64,000 nucleotides of DNA. It comes from Zooshikella ganghwensis DSM 15267. Lineage in GTDB: Bacteria > Pseudomonadota > Gammaproteobacteria > Pseudomonadales > Zooshikellaceae. The notes under the pieces are model-generated. The model saw only the letters and a list, made by a program, of their open reading frames with translations, searched no databases and was not told where the DNA came from. The DNA lies in contig NZ_AUAF01000008.1 in the NCBI RefSeq assembly GCF_000428585.1, forward strand, positions 27,650 to 91,649, in the 5' to 3' direction. The first letter of the stretch is position 1, and every line of letters begins with the position of its first letter. This document shows, one piece after another, positions 37,524 to 48,067 of the stretch. Position numbers and translations under genes: made by a program.

Positions 37524-38327
37524 ATGGACGTCGTAGCCGTGACTCCAAACAACGTCATCAATGCCACTTTGCAGGCAGAAGTAGCAGTGCAGAGGTCGCC
37601 TGCGGTTCGGGTGCAAAGCCCGTCTTCAGAGGATATTGATGTCAATATCAGTCAACAAGCAAGAGATGTGGCAGCAGGGCGTTTTTCAGCGGCCGATCCT
37701 GCAGCGTCAGTTAACACTTCCTTCACCCCTTCATCATTGCAAACTGAATCTCGGGTTGCAGTCAGACCAGCAGTACAAACTGATAATGCTCGTAATGATG
37801 TAGCACCTAGTGACAATTTGGCTCGTGAAATAAACCCTACTTCTGTGGGGCTAGAAACTACCGATGTTTCTGCGGACCTGACTGGAACCCGGATACCTTT
37901 AGTTCGTAATGTCAACCAGTTAAATGAAAATCAACAGGTTGACCTGGCTACTGAGTTAGATAACCAGCCTGTCGTTGTGAGTGCGCCCGCAACTGATGAA
38001 CCAGCTGCAGCGATTAGAGATAGTGAGGCCTCTCAGCCTCAAGCTGATGCGTTGAACAACAATATTCAGCAACAACCCTCCACCAGAAATGAGGTTAATA
38101 CCAATCCTCCTGTAGAAAGTACTTCTGAAGTAGAGGCAGGTCCTGTACAGACCAATGTTTTGCCAAATAATCAGAATAGTCAGCCAGAACAAGTTGTTAC
38201 TGTAAATACAACTGAGCTTGAGAGTGATGAACCTGCCAATGTTAATGCTGAAGGTGCTATACAAACCTATCGTCAAGTGGCACTTACTCAGGATGAGCGG
38301 GTTTCTATTGAGTCTTTTTCGGTATAG
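37524..38327 (+). CDS. Unrecognised Asn/Gln/Val-rich acidic protein
   Basis: 267 residues with no signal peptide, membrane segment or recognised domain. The N-terminal 60 residues include DIDVNISQQARDVAAG, a pattern of the sort seen at the start of small motility- or envelope-associated proteins. The rest is low-complexity and probably disordered, rich in Asn, Gln, Val, Thr, Pro, Glu and almost free of Lys. GAAGG lies 11 bp upstream of the ATG. It sits alone between dnaB and retS, at the join of two gene blocks that are far apart in Pseudomonas. It converges on retS (25-bp gap). Confidence 0.6.
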   Translation: MDVVAVTPNNVINATLQAEVAVQRSPAVRVQSPSSEDIDVNISQQARDVAAGRFSAADPAASVNTSFTPSSLQTESRVAVRPAVQTDNARNDVAPSDNLAREINPTSVGLETTDVSADLTGTRIPLVRNVNQLNENQQVDLATELDNQPVVVSAPATDEPAAAIRDSEASQPQADALNNNIQQQPSTRNEVNTNPPVESTSEVEAGPVQTNVLPNNQNSQPEQVVTVNTTELESDEPANVNAEGAIQTYRQVALTQDERVSIESFSV

Positions 38328-38352
38328 TACTAAATGTTAACCGTCAATCAGG

Positions 38353-41172
38353 CTAGTGTTCAGCTGCTGTATGAAGCCATGTTTGGATAATATCTTTTAA
38401 ATCTTGCAGCTCAATGGGCTTCATTAGCTGACCATTCATACCTGCCTGCTGTAAGCTTTGTTTTTGGTCTGAAAGGTTGTGCGCAGTGACGGCAATAACA
38501 GGGACTATGCTGCGATCGTGCTTCTGCTCCCATTCCCGTATACGCTCTGTTGCTTCAAAGCCATCCATAATTGGCATTTCACAATCCATCAGAATTAATT
38601 GATAGTCATGTCCCTTTGCTGCCTCGACAGCATCACTGCCGTTATAAACAATATCTGGTTCAAACCCTAGTTTAGCCAGCATTCCTCGAATTACTTTGGC
38701 GCTTGTAGGATTGTCTTCTGCAACCAAAATACTGCCTTTTGCAACAGTAGGCTGCAGAGAAGCCATCGACTGCAAAGTAACAGGAGAAGGCTCGGCTTGC
38801 TTACTTTGAAAACGAGTAAGCTCCTCTTTCAGGGTGGTTTTTAAGGTGTAATGTGCAACGGGTTTAGTCAAAATACGTTTAATGCCCGCATTACGTGCAT
38901 CGACGCTATTTGGCGCAAAGCTCACGCCAGTAAGCATAATAATTAAAACATCATCACTGATGGCGCTATCTTCTTTAATCTTTGCAGATAGCTGCATGCC
39001 ATTCATCACAGGCATGTTTTGGTCCAAAATAACAAGATCAAAATGCTGGTTCAGGTGAGCCTTAGTCCTGAGCGTTGCAAGCGCCTCTTTTCCATTCTGG
39101 GCACCTGTTACATCCATACCTAGCGCCAGGCATTGTTGAGTCAGCACTTTACGGCAGGTTTCATTGTCATCGACGACGAGTACACGAATACCGTGAAAAT
39201 CAAAGCTCTCTTCTTCATCTTGAGGAATAGTCTCAGGCTGCTTGAGAGGTAAAGTAAACCAGAAGATACTCCCTTCACCTATCTCACTTTCAATGCCAAA
39301 CTGGCCACCCATCAATGTGAGTAAATGTCTAGAAAGCACTAACCCTAAGTCAATTGATGAGTTACGTTGAGCATTAAGCACAATATTTTGAATATCTGCA
39401 TTTAAAAGTAGCTGACACTCTTCTTCTTCTATCCCAGCACTTGAGTCTTTGACAATAAAGCGCAACTGGCGGTAGCCACTTTCTGATTTTTCAATGGTTG
39501 CGCTAAGTAGTACCTCTCCAGTATCTGTTCGTTTAAAGGCATAGCTTAACAATGACAGAAGAATCTGTTGGAGCCGTGCGGGGTCGCCAGTAACTATGCG
39601 GGGAACTTCCGGATGGAGATAGCTGATTAATTCTATTTGCCTTTGCTCAGCTGCTAGCTTGTACATCTCCAGACAAGTTTCAACGAGCACATTGATATCA
39701 AATTGAACCTCTTCCAGTTCTAACTGGTTTGATTCGAGCTTACTGATATCTTGTATTTGATTCAGTAAATTGACTAAGTCATTGCCAGCATGATGAATGG
39801 TTTGAATATAGTCACGTTGTTTGGGGGTAAGAGATGTGTCGAGCAATAGCTCACTCATACCTAAAATACCATTCATAGGGCTGCGCAGTTGGTGGCTAAG
39901 GTGTGCTAAAAACTCGCGTTTCTGCAGAGGCTGCTCTTGAGAGGGCACAACTTTTTGCTGGCATAACAACAAAGCTCGTTGATGGTGAAACTGTTGAGCA
40001 ACAGCATAAGAAATGCCGATCAAACTTAAACTGGCAATAGTTAGGAGTAACCAGTTAGCCTGGTAAGGCTGTAAGTGGATAAAGTCGAGTGCAATTAACA
40101 GGCTAAGAATAAGTGCAATAATGAGGGGGCAGAGACCAATCAGAAGGGTTTGCGCATAGCGTGTGCCTCGTCGAAAGAAAATAAGCGTGCAGCTAAATAC
40201 AGCAGTGCCAATGGTTACTAAAATAACGTGGGTCGCGAGAGGTGGAAACTGGTGGCCGACAACAATAGCAAGAATGGCTGCTGTTGAGGCTAAAAGTGCA
40301 CTGATAGCAAAAAAACGATGCAAGAGGTGGGAGTAATTTTCTACGGCAAAGTAGCGCTTAACAAGTAAGCACATCATGGCGGTGCCCGTGAGTAAAATAA
40401 ACTGGCCAAGTTGGCCTTCGATCTCAACCAGTCCAGGTAAAAGCTTAATTAATTGACCTTGCCATATAAGCTGATAAGCCAGAGAGCAAAAAAGCAGAAT
40501 GACTAAATAAAGATAGTTACGTTCGCGCCAGTGGAAAAAGGCAACGAGGTTATAGAGTGCGATACCTAAAAACAGCCCAAATAAGGCACCATTTATCCAT
40601 TGGGTAAGGGTAACAGATTCAATAACTTGATCAGCAGAAACCAGATACAGCGAGAAGTTCATGGCTTGCTTGGAACTGAGCTTAAGAAAAAACTGCTGTG
40701 GAGCGTTTTCATTCAACTGTACAGGGAATAAAAAGCTATCATGAGCCACTGGGCGACTATTAACAGGACGCTCTGAGCCAGTGTAAACAGATGAAATTTG
40801 CCCTTTGTATACTGTAAAAAAATCAATCTGACTGATGTTGCCAAAGAGTTGAAGATAGACTTGTTGTCTAGTTTTTGTTACTTGGTCAATTTGAATTTTT
40901 AACCAGTAAGAGGAAGGGGACTCACCCAGCTGAAATGCATCGCTGCGAATGGGGGAAAAACGCAGTTCGTAGCTATCAGAGAGCACTTCGTTAATTGTTA
41001 GCGTACGGGTTTTGTCTTCAAAGACTTCAGCATGCTTGGCTAAATTAATGCGAAAACTGTCTGTAGAAAGGTTTACTGATGCGTGTGCACTGGTACTAAT
41101 CAACCAGAAAACAAGTGTAATGAGGCAGAGAACATGCCATTGAATTGGTGCACTGACTACTGACCTTTGCAC
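38353..41172 (-). CDS. retS: RetS-like hybrid sensor kinase with degenerate ATPase site
   Basis: Order: signal peptide (1-30), periplasmic 7TMR-DISMED2 sensor (about 40-185), seven membrane helices (about 190-395), HisKA with H-box [15 protein letters not shown] (His427), HATPase (about 525-645), two receivers with Asp717 (VILDQNMP) and Asp863 (LILMDCEMP). No Hpt follows. Architecture, 939-residue length and neighbours purD-purH-fis match Pseudomonas RetS, which restrains GacS and so controls RsmY/RsmZ, RsmA, biofilm and virulence traits. The ATPase motifs are damaged: the N-box reads [12 protein letters not shown], with both usual Asn lost (Ser540, Tyr544), and DxGxG reads DSSAG. Autophosphorylation is therefore doubtful. 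Starts at a GTG with AAGGG 9 bp upstream. Confidence 0.85.
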   Translation of the reverse strand: MQRSVVSAPIQWHVLCLITLVFWLISTSAHASVNLSTDSFRINLAKHAEVFEDKTRTLTINEVLSDSYELRFSPIRSDAFQLGESPSSYWLKIQIDQVTKTRQQVYLQLFGNISQIDFFTVYKGQISSVYTGSERPVNSRPVAHDSFLFPVQLNENAPQQFFLKLSSKQAMNFSLYLVSADQVIESVTLTQWINGALFGLFLGIALYNLVAFFHWRERNYLYLVILLFCSLAYQLIWQGQLIKLLPGLVEIEGQLGQFILLTGTAMMCLLVKRYFAVENYSHLLHRFFAISALLASTAAILAIVVGHQFPPLATHVILVTIGTAVFSCTLIFFRRGTRYAQTLLIGLCPLIIALILSLLIALDFIHLQPYQANWLLLTIASLSLIGISYAVAQQFHHQRALLLCQQKVVPSQEQPLQKREFLAHLSHQLRSPMNGILGMSELLLDTSLTPKQRDYIQTIHHAGNDLVNLLNQIQDISKLESNQLELEEVQFDINVLVETCLEMYKLAAEQRQIELISYLHPEVPRIVTGDPARLQQILLSLLSYAFKRTDTGEVLLSATIEKSESGYRQLRFIVKDSSAGIEEEECQLLLNADIQNIVLNAQRNSSIDLGLVLSRHLLTLMGGQFGIESEIGEGSIFWFTLPLKQPETIPQDEEESFDFHGIRVLVVDDNETCRKVLTQQCLALGMDVTGAQNGKEALATLRTKAHLNQHFDLVILDQNMPVMNGMQLSAKIKEDSAISDDVLIIMLTGVSFAPNSVDARNAGIKRILTKPVAHYTLKTTLKEELTRFQSKQAEPSPVTLQSMASLQPTVAKGSILVAEDNPTSAKVIRGMLAKLGFEPDIVYNGSDAVEAAKGHDYQLILMDCEMPIMDGFEATERIREWEQKHDRSIVPVIAVTAHNLSDQKQSLQQAGMNGQLMKPIELQDLKDIIQTWLHTAAEH

Positions 41173-41486
41173 AGGAGATATCCCTTCAACGTGAAGACAT
41201 CATTATAACCAATTGTTATGCACTGTTAATAATGGGGACTTTGATCAGCGCACCTTTCTTGCTGATAGATTGTATGTATCCTAGCGTAACTTGACTACCT
41301 AAGCTGTAGTGTAATGTCTGCATTTGTTAACAGTGAATTGCTTTATTCTTATTGTGTTAAGTCAAACTATTATATTCGTCAGTACCAGCACTTTGCGTTA
41401 AAAGTAAGCAGGGTGCTGGTTTATGTTAAGCAGGTAATTATAGTACTTTTTTTAAAACACTACTTTCTTGGACAGCGTGCTGATAA
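41173..41486. other. Gap between retS and purD
   Basis: 314 bp without a gene. It contains the candidate retS promoter (41202-41229, minus) and an 8-bp inverted repeat, ACCAGCAC at 41384-41391 with GTGCTGGT at 41414-41421, downstream of purD. The repeat may help end the purHD transcript, although no T-run follows it on the minus strand. Confidence 0.45.
41202..41229 (-). promoter_or_regulatory. Candidate retS promoter
   Basis: On the minus strand TTAACA (complement of 41224-41229), 16-bp spacer, TATAAT (complement of 41202-41207), about 30 bp upstream of the retS GTG. Consensus match by eye: five of six and six of six positions. Confidence 0.5.
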
Positions 41487-42794
41487 TTACTTGTGTTCAG
41501 CGGCTTTTTCTCTTGATATCGCCCGGTGCCCTATATCGGTTCGATAATAAACATCAGGCCAGTGAATATGGCTGGTCGCAGAATAAGCTTTTGACTGAGC
41601 AACCGTAACTGTTTCACCTAGAGCTGTAACGCATAGTACACGTCCACCATTGGTTAGGACAGATTGATTTTCAGCTCTGGTACCCGCATGAAACACTTTA
41701 ATATCAGAGTCTGCCTGCAGTGCTGGTGTGTCTAAGCCAGAAATATGATCACCTTTGCGGTACTCCAGTGGGTAGCCACCAGCGCTAAGCACAATACCAA
41801 CAGCTGCTCGTGGGTCCCACTCAATACTGCAACTATTAAGTTTTCCTTCAAGTGCTTCTAAGCATAATTGTGCTAGATCTGACTGTAAGCGCATCATAAT
41901 AGGCTGAGTCTCTGGGTCTCCAAAGCGACAGTTAAACTCAAGTACCTTGGGAGTGCCATCAGGAGTTATCATCACACCGGCATACAAGAAACCTGTATAC
42001 GGTATCCCTTCTGCTTTCATACCTGCTACGGTGGGTAGCATGACTTCATCCATAATACGCTGGTATATAGAAGGCGTGACCACGGGGGCTGGTGAGTAGG
42101 CTCCCATGCCACCAGTATTAGGGCCTTTATCGCCATTGTCACGGGCTTTATGATCCTGAGAAGTCGCCATAGGCAAAATATGCTCTCCATCGACCATGAC
42201 AATGAAGCTAGCCTCTTCTCCTGTTAAAAACTCTTCAATCACAACGCGATGGCCTGCATCACCAAATACATTTCCTGCCAGCATATCTTCAACGGCAGCA
42301 ATCGCTTCAGCTTCCGTTTCGGCTAACACAACACCCTTACCAGCTGCAAGCCCATCTGCTTTTACCACAATGGGAGCACCGTGCAGTTTTATGTAGCTGA
42401 TAGCTGGAGGAATGTCTGAAAAACTCTGGTAATGGGCCGTGGGAATTTTATGGCGAGCTAAAAAGTCTTTCGCAAATGTTTTTGAGCCTTCGAGCTGAGC
42501 TGCCGCTTGGACAGGGCCAAAACACTTTAAACTTGCAGCCTGGAAGGCATCAACAATACCTGCCACTAAAGGTGCTTCAGGCCCTATTATGGTGAGGTCA
42601 ATGGCCTCAGTTTCGGCAAATGATACTAGCCCATTAATATCAAGTGGATCCAGGGGAATATTTTTGGTTTTGGACTCTAGGTGAGTCCCTGCATTACCAG
42701 GTGCTACAAAGATCTGGCTGACTTCGCTGGACTGTGCCACTTTCCAGGTTAAGGCGTGTTCACGACCACCGTTTCCAACAATCAAAACTTTCAT
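41487..42794 (-). CDS. purD: Phosphoribosylamine--glycine ligase
   Basis: Second step of purine synthesis, joining glycine to phosphoribosylamine with ATP. Start MKVLIVGNGGREHALTWKV is canonical. ATP-grasp features include PIVVKADGLAAGKGVVLAE, GPNTGGMGAYSPAP and LEFNCRFGDPETQ. 435 residues. Directly downstream of purH with a 47-bp gap, as a purHD operon. Confidence 0.96.
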   Translation of the reverse strand: MKVLIVGNGGREHALTWKVAQSSEVSQIFVAPGNAGTHLESKTKNIPLDPLDINGLVSFAETEAIDLTIIGPEAPLVAGIVDAFQAASLKCFGPVQAAAQLEGSKTFAKDFLARHKIPTAHYQSFSDIPPAISYIKLHGAPIVVKADGLAAGKGVVLAETEAEAIAAVEDMLAGNVFGDAGHRVVIEEFLTGEEASFIVMVDGEHILPMATSQDHKARDNGDKGPNTGGMGAYSPAPVVTPSIYQRIMDEVMLPTVAGMKAEGIPYTGFLYAGVMITPDGTPKVLEFNCRFGDPETQPIMMRLQSDLAQLCLEALEGKLNSCSIEWDPRAAVGIVLSAGGYPLEYRKGDHISGLDTPALQADSDIKVFHAGTRAENQSVLTNGGRVLCVTALGETVTVAQSKAYSATSHIHWPDVYYRTDIGHRAISREKAAEHK

Positions 42795-42841
42795 TAAACC
42801 GGCCCTTTTAAGGTTTATTGGCTACTCAATTTTGGTATGTG

Positions 42842-44449
42842 TTAGTGACGGAAATGTCTGATACCCGTAAATACCATTGCAATACCTGCCTCATTGGCTG
42901 CAGCGATCACTTCCGCGTCACGCATGGAGCCGCCAGGCTGAATAACAGCTGTTATGCCTGCAGCAGCGGCAGCATCAATACCGTCCCTGAAAGGAAAGAA
43001 GGCATCTGACGCCATAACAGAACCTTTGACCACAAGATTTTCATCGGCTGCTTTGATGCCTGCAATTTTAGCACTATAGACGCGGCTCATCTGTCCTGCG
43101 CCAATGCCTATGGTTTGCTGCTTCCGAGCGTAAACGATGGCATTAGATTTAACATATTTCACTACTTGCCAGGCAAAAAGCAGATCTTGCATTTCTTGGG
43201 GCGATGGCTGGCGATCTGTTACGCAAGAAATATTGGGTTGGGCTATTACACTAAGATCTGCATCTTGAACCAGAAGTCCGCCTTCAACGCGTTGGTAGTG
43301 CAAGTAGGGTGAAGGTGCCGACGACCACATACCACAATTTAGGGCACGAATATTGGGCTTATTACTTAAAGCTTCTGTTGCTGCCTGGGTAAATGAAGGC
43401 GCAATAATAACTTCGACAAACTGTTGAGCCAGAATAGCATCAATAACGTCACTGTTTACTTCCTGATTGAACGCGATAATGCCACCAAATGCAGAGGTTG
43501 GGTCAGTAGTATAAGCTCGTTGATATGCTTCTAACAGAGTGTCAGCAATAGCCACACCGCAAGGGTTGGCGTGTTTAACAATGACGCATGCGGGTTCTTG
43601 AAAGTTTTTTACACATGCGAGGGCAGCATCCGCATCTGCAATATTATTATAGGAAAGGGCCTTACCTTGAAGTTGGGAGGCTGTTGCTAGGGATGGTTCA
43701 GGTGTTGCTCTACTGTTACTCACTTCTTTGTAGAATGCTGCTTTTTGATGAGGATTTTCACCGTAACGCAAATCGAAGCTTTTTGAAAAAGTCATACATA
43801 ATGTGTCGGGAAATTTGTCACTGATCTGTTGGGTATTATCTGCAGTAGAGATGACATCACTTAGATAGTTTGCGATAGCTTGATCATAGGCGGAGGTATG
43901 TTGAAATGCCTGTAATGCCAGTTTTTGGCGCATTGAGAATGGGATACCTTGCATATTATCCATAGCATCAATAACAGATGAGTAGGCTTCTGGCTTGACA
44001 ACGACAGTCACATCCTGGTGGTTTTTAGCGGCCGCTCGCACCATAGTGGGACCACCAATATCAATGTTTTCAATGGCAGTTTGATAGTCACAATCTGGCT
44101 GGGCAATCGTTTTCTGAAAGGGGTATAAGTTGACAACCACTAAGTCTATCGCTGTGATGGCATATTGGCGCATGGTTTCATCATCAATACCTCGGCGAGC
44201 AAGTATGCCACCATGTATTTTGGGGTGTAATGTTTTTACCCGGCCACTCATTATTTCTGGAAATCCAGTGTAGTCGGCAACTTCTTGAACTTGGACTCCC
44301 TGATCTTGCAACAAACGAAAAGTGCCTCCTGTTGATAGGATATTAACACCACGTTGTTGAAGTTGTTGAGCAAACTCTACGATACCTGTTTTATCCGATA
44401 CACTAATTAGTGCACACTGAACTGGTTTGGATTGGAGGTTATTTGCCAT
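42842..44449 (-). CDS. purH: Bifunctional AICAR transformylase / IMP cyclohydrolase
   Basis: Last two steps to IMP. N-terminal cyclohydrolase (MGS-like, about 10-200; [30 protein letters not shown]), C-terminal transformylase (about 205-535; [31 protein letters not shown] split over adjacent segments, [10 protein letters not shown]). The frame opens at a TTG further upstream, but the ATG at 44449 has AGGG 8 bp ahead and gives 535 residues, near the usual 529. Confidence 0.95.
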   Translation of the reverse strand: MANNLQSKPVQCALISVSDKTGIVEFAQQLQQRGVNILSTGGTFRLLQDQGVQVQEVADYTGFPEIMSGRVKTLHPKIHGGILARRGIDDETMRQYAITAIDLVVVNLYPFQKTIAQPDCDYQTAIENIDIGGPTMVRAAAKNHQDVTVVVKPEAYSSVIDAMDNMQGIPFSMRQKLALQAFQHTSAYDQAIANYLSDVISTADNTQQISDKFPDTLCMTFSKSFDLRYGENPHQKAAFYKEVSNSRATPEPSLATASQLQGKALSYNNIADADAALACVKNFQEPACVIVKHANPCGVAIADTLLEAYQRAYTTDPTSAFGGIIAFNQEVNSDVIDAILAQQFVEVIIAPSFTQAATEALSNKPNIRALNCGMWSSAPSPYLHYQRVEGGLLVQDADLSVIAQPNISCVTDRQPSPQEMQDLLFAWQVVKYVKSNAIVYARKQQTIGIGAGQMSRVYSAKIAGIKAADENLVVKGSVMASDAFFPFRDGIDAAAAAGITAVIQPGGSMRDAEVIAAANEAGIAMVFTGIRHFRH

Positions 44450-44606
44450 AGCAAGCGCCCTAAATTGGTTTTCAATCAATGACCACAAATAAATTCATTC
44501 TGCAAGCTTAGGTTATTTATTAAACGCTGATGGACGATGAAGAAACCTGAGCTGTTAAATGAGGGTGCATAATACTGGCTGCTTTTTTTATTTTACTGGC
44601 AGAAAC

Positions 44607-44634
44607 AAAAAAGGCGGATTGTTATCCGCCTTTT
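44607..44634 (-). terminator. Rho-independent terminator after fis
   Basis: Read on the minus strand, GGCGGAT and ATCCGCC (arms at 44624-44630 and 44613-44619, 4-nt loop) are followed by TTTTTT (44607-44612). It ends the dusB-fis transcript and separates it from purHD. The opposite side has TTTTG, so some two-way activity is possible. Confidence 0.85.
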
Positions 44635-44648
44635 GTCGTTTGTTGCTA

Positions 44649-44969
44649 TCACAGTAATCCATACTGTTTTAACTTTTTACGAAGTGTCCCTCGATTCAGG
44701 CCCAAAATAGCAGATGCTTTGGTTTGGTTGCCATTAACGTGGGCCATGACCACTTCCAGCAAGGGGGCTTCAACTTCAGAAAGCACCATCTGGTATACAT
44801 CAGTTACTTCCTGGCCATCCAAGTGGGCAAAATAATTCGCCAGAGACTTTTCTACGCTATCCCGCAGTGTCTGCGACTGTTGCTCAACCGGACTGGTTAA
44901 ATGCTGGCGCAGAAGCGAGTTATCAGTCGCGGAAGTATGTTCTTTCATTATAATTTCAGATGCAGTCAT
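44649..44969 (-). CDS. fis: Nucleoid protein Fis
   Basis: DNA-bending nucleoid protein and global regulator. The C-terminal helix-turn-helix [20 protein letters not shown] is canonical, preceded by the dimerisation helices ([13 protein letters not shown]). 106 residues; an internal Met8 (MKEHTS) could be the true start, giving 99, close to the E. coli 98. The first start overlaps the dusB stop by 4 bp, the classical dusB-fis arrangement. Confidence 0.95.
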   Translation of the reverse strand: MTASEIIMKEHTSATDNSLLRQHLTSPVEQQSQTLRDSVEKSLANYFAHLDGQEVTDVYQMVLSEVEAPLLEVVMAHVNGNQTKASAILGLNRGTLRKKLKQYGLL

Positions 44970-45973
44970 GCCGCAATGTCCTCTCCATTAAGTAAACGTT
45001 CAAAGTACTCCTGAACGCTTGCGCGCTGAGCGGCTGTGGTTTCCAGCTGGTTAAAATGCTGGCGGAACTTATTGCCACTTGCATGCGCCCTCAGATACCA
45101 ACCTACATGCTTACGTGCAATACGTATGCCCATATAGTCGCCATAGAACGTATATAGGTGGTTCAGATGATTAAGCAGTATTGCTGCAACATCATGTAGA
45201 CTCGGCGGTGCTAAGAGTGAGCCTGTTTGCAGGTAATGTGATATTTCTTGGAAAATCCAGGGTCGTCCTTGAGCTGCACGACCAATCATTACTGCATCAG
45301 CTTCGGTATACTCTAGTACGGCTTTTGCTTTTTCCGGTGAGCAAATATCACCGTTGGCAAACACAGGAATACTTACAGACTGTTTGATGGTCGCGATGGT
45401 ATCGTATTCTGCTTCACCTTTGTAGCCACAAGCTCTTGTTCGGCCATGAACGGCCAAAGCTTGGACACCACAATCCTCAGCGATTTTGGCAATAGTTACC
45501 CCATTGCGGTGCTCTGGGCTCCATCCAGTACGAATTTTTAATGTAACAGGCACATCGACTGACTTGACGACAGCAGTAAGTATATCGCGAACTAATACTT
45601 CATCTTTCAGTAATGCTGATCCGGCTGCTTTGTTACAGACTTTTTTGGCTGGACACCCCATGTTGATATCAATGATCTGAGCACCATTTTCCTGATTAAG
45701 ACGGGCTGCAGTAGCCATCATGTCAGGATCGCCTCCGGCAATTTGAACTGCACGGGGTTCAGCTTCTCCTTCATGATCCAGCCTTAGCTTGGATTTACGA
45801 CTGTTCCATAGCTTGGTATTAGCTGTCACCATTTCAGAGACGACAAGCCCTGCCCCTAACTGCTTACATAATTGGCGAAAGGGTCGATCAGTCACCCCTG
45901 CCATAGGAGCAAGAATAACGGGTACGGTTATTTTATAAGAGCCTATTTGAAACACGGGCCTTACCAATCTCAT
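44966..45973 (-). CDS. dusB: tRNA-dihydrouridine synthase DusB
   Basis: FMN enzyme that reduces specific uridines in the tRNA D-loop. TIM barrel with [15 protein letters not shown], the catalytic Cys in [19 protein letters not shown], and [12 protein letters not shown]. The frame extends to a GTG at 46003. The ATG at 45973 (335 residues) lies closer to the conserved core and is my choice, although neither start has a good ribosome site. First gene of dusB-fis. Confidence 0.92.
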   Translation of the reverse strand: MRLVRPVFQIGSYKITVPVILAPMAGVTDRPFRQLCKQLGAGLVVSEMVTANTKLWNSRKSKLRLDHEGEAEPRAVQIAGGDPDMMATAARLNQENGAQIIDINMGCPAKKVCNKAAGSALLKDEVLVRDILTAVVKSVDVPVTLKIRTGWSPEHRNGVTIAKIAEDCGVQALAVHGRTRACGYKGEAEYDTIATIKQSVSIPVFANGDICSPEKAKAVLEYTEADAVMIGRAAQGRPWIFQEISHYLQTGSLLAPPSLHDVAAILLNHLNHLYTFYGDYMGIRIARKHVGWYLRAHASGNKFRQHFNQLETTAAQRASVQEYFERLLNGEDIAA

Positions 45974-46203
45974 CAATGGGTGAAACTGGTGAATACACTT
46001 CACATGGTCGAGAAACTAGATTTGGCTAAAGTTTCGACAACTACAGTTGCTGTTCAGGATACCACCGATAACGTGGGGGGTCGCTATCATACTCTGTTGT
46101 GTTTTTCTTATAAAGCAAAATTCACTAAAAAACTGGTTAAATTGAGAGCACTTATGCAACAGCTTCAACTTAGTGGCATGAAGAAATAGCAACTGATTGA
46201 GGG

Positions 46204-47910
46204 TTATTTGTGCTTTAAGAACGTCATGTGATAATTAACTGCGTTTGGACCTGGGTCAACAATTTCAAAAGATAAATGAATGGGCACTCGTGCAGGCATT
46301 TCTTTTGAGCCTGCTAACTCACCTGCAAGATAGTCTGAGGGTTTAAATCCACGTGATGCAATTACGTTATCATTGATATCAGAAAAAGTGAGTTTAATTG
46401 TTGGAAAGGGTTGAGCAAAGTTCGCTTGGTTAAAAATAATTGCATCGATTAAAAGTGCATTTGGGTAACGTGGGTGACTTCTAACTAAAAGCTCATTACC
46501 TTTAATTTTGTTGATATCGATTCGAGTGGGCAGCTTACATCCAACATACTGGCAGGCTTTGGTGTAGTAAGGACGGTAGCGTTCATCTTGTGCCAGCGTA
46601 TCAAATTTAAACCAGCCATACTGGATTATAAGTCCAGCGACTAGAATAATGTTTGCAACCATCCAGGCCGTTATTTTCCACCAGTTTCGTTTTTCGGGAA
46701 GAACAAGCTCCAAGGGGTCTGATGCCAGTTCATTAAGCAAAAAAGAATTTTCAGCATCTGTCTCTGTTGCTGCGGGCTGTTCGATATCCTCTATAACAGG
46801 CTCATCTTCTTCATCTGGCAACAATGTCTTGGTGCGCTTAACAGGCTTGGTTTGCTTAGCAGGACGAGCAGCTTTTTCCTTTGGCTCTGTTGTAGGTGTT
46901 GATGTAATTGGCTCATCGAGTGTTTGTTCTACATTGTCATGCTTGCTTTCTGTCTGGGCTGAAGTTTTTTTACTGAAGGTACTTACCCACTTTAAAGTTG
47001 CCGCAGGAGAGGTGCCATCTGCTGTTTGGCCTTCAGATAAGTTTGATTTTGCTTGTACTTGGCTGTTTACTTCAGTTGCTTTGAGCGCGCTAGAGGGTAT
47101 TGGTTTGGGAGGTGCTGAGTGCTGATTTATTTGTTCGCTATCTGCTGCCCTTTCTGAAGCTACTGCACTTGAGCTGTCACCGACTCTTGTGCTGCTAGGC
47201 TGATCTTCTAACTGTTGTTGTGCTTCGATAGGCTGTATTGATGATGCCTGTAAAGGTAGGGGCTTAATGGTTTGTCGCTGGTGATCAGCTGCTGTCTCTT
47301 TACTTTTACTATCGTTTTTTTCCTGTTTGACAGGTGGTTCTTCGGTTTTAATGGCAGGTTGAGACGTTGGCTGAACTTTTGTTGTTGCAATAAACGGGGC
47401 TGGAGAAGATGCTTTTTCTTCAGTCTCAATAGGTTTTATTTGGGGGCTAGGTGAATAATTCGGGCGTATATTATTCTTCTCTTGAGATTTTTTAACTCGA
47501 GCTTCTTCCAGTTCTTCTTCTTGCTCCAGCTCAGCTAATAAAGCGAGCGCCCAGGATTCATCTACCTCTTGGAATGAGTCTTCTCCTAAGGTTGGTGATG
47601 ATGCAGGGGATGCGTCAGGAGGCGTAGCCTCTTCAGCTTGTGTTGTTGAAGGTTCTGCAAACTCTAATAAATCATCTTCAACGTCAAAAGAGCATTGTAA
47701 ACCCTGATCAAAGCGAGTATTGGGCGATGATGATTTTTCTGAATACCCTGCAAGTGTCGTCTGATTATCTGGAATTAGGTAATTAGTAGCTAAAAATACA
47801 TGCATGCATGAGCCACAGCGTACTGAGCCATTGGCAGCATTCAATTGACTTTTTGTAAGGCGGAAAGAGGTTCCGCACTGGGGGCAGCGGGTTACCCAAG
47901 TACTCACCAT
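46204..47910 (-). CDS. Zinc-ribbon / DUF3426 membrane protein
   Basis: The N-terminal zinc ribbon (MJ0042 type; CPQC at 9-12 and CGSC at 32-35) is followed by about 360 residues of low-complexity, Glu/Ser/Thr/Pro/Lys-rich sequence. Then come one membrane helix (about 414-436) and a C-terminal DUF3426 domain of about 130 residues that would lie in the periplasm (ELLVRSHPRYPNALLIDAII). Same position as an unnamed Pseudomonas gene between dusB and prmA. Function unknown. The linker is much longer than the folded parts. Confidence 0.85.
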   Translation of the reverse strand: MVSTWVTRCPQCGTSFRLTKSQLNAANGSVRCGSCMHVFLATNYLIPDNQTTLAGYSEKSSSPNTRFDQGLQCSFDVEDDLLEFAEPSTTQAEEATPPDASPASSPTLGEDSFQEVDESWALALLAELEQEEELEEARVKKSQEKNNIRPNYSPSPQIKPIETEEKASSPAPFIATTKVQPTSQPAIKTEEPPVKQEKNDSKSKETAADHQRQTIKPLPLQASSIQPIEAQQQLEDQPSSTRVGDSSSAVASERAADSEQINQHSAPPKPIPSSALKATEVNSQVQAKSNLSEGQTADGTSPAATLKWVSTFSKKTSAQTESKHDNVEQTLDEPITSTPTTEPKEKAARPAKQTKPVKRTKTLLPDEEDEPVIEDIEQPAATETDAENSFLLNELASDPLELVLPEKRNWWKITAWMVANIILVAGLIIQYGWFKFDTLAQDERYRPYYTKACQYVGCKLPTRIDINKIKGNELLVRSHPRYPNALLIDAIIFNQANFAQPFPTIKLTFSDINDNVIASRGFKPSDYLAGELAGSKEMPARVPIHLSFEIVDPGPNAVNYHMTFLKHK

Positions 47911-48067
47911 AGATGCATGTAGCCCTAACCACAGATCATCAAAGTTAAAAAAACGTCTTGCTAAAAGTACTAAAAAAATATAAATCAGCCACGGTATTGT
48001 TTACCTTCGACTTCTTTCAAAGCTCTGTGGAACCTGCTTATCTATAAGCCTGACAGTGTTATACCTA

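Noticed and set aside
41314..41547. Plus-strand 77-residue frame between retS and purD
   Set aside because: Overlaps the purD 3' end on the opposite strand, no ribosome site, composition like translated AT-rich spacer.
46004..46189. Plus-strand 61-residue frame (MVEKLDLAKVSTTTVAVQD...) between dusB and the zinc-ribbon gene
   Set aside because: Protein-like composition, but no ribosome site, orientation opposite to both neighbours, start inside the dusB upstream region, and no recognised family.
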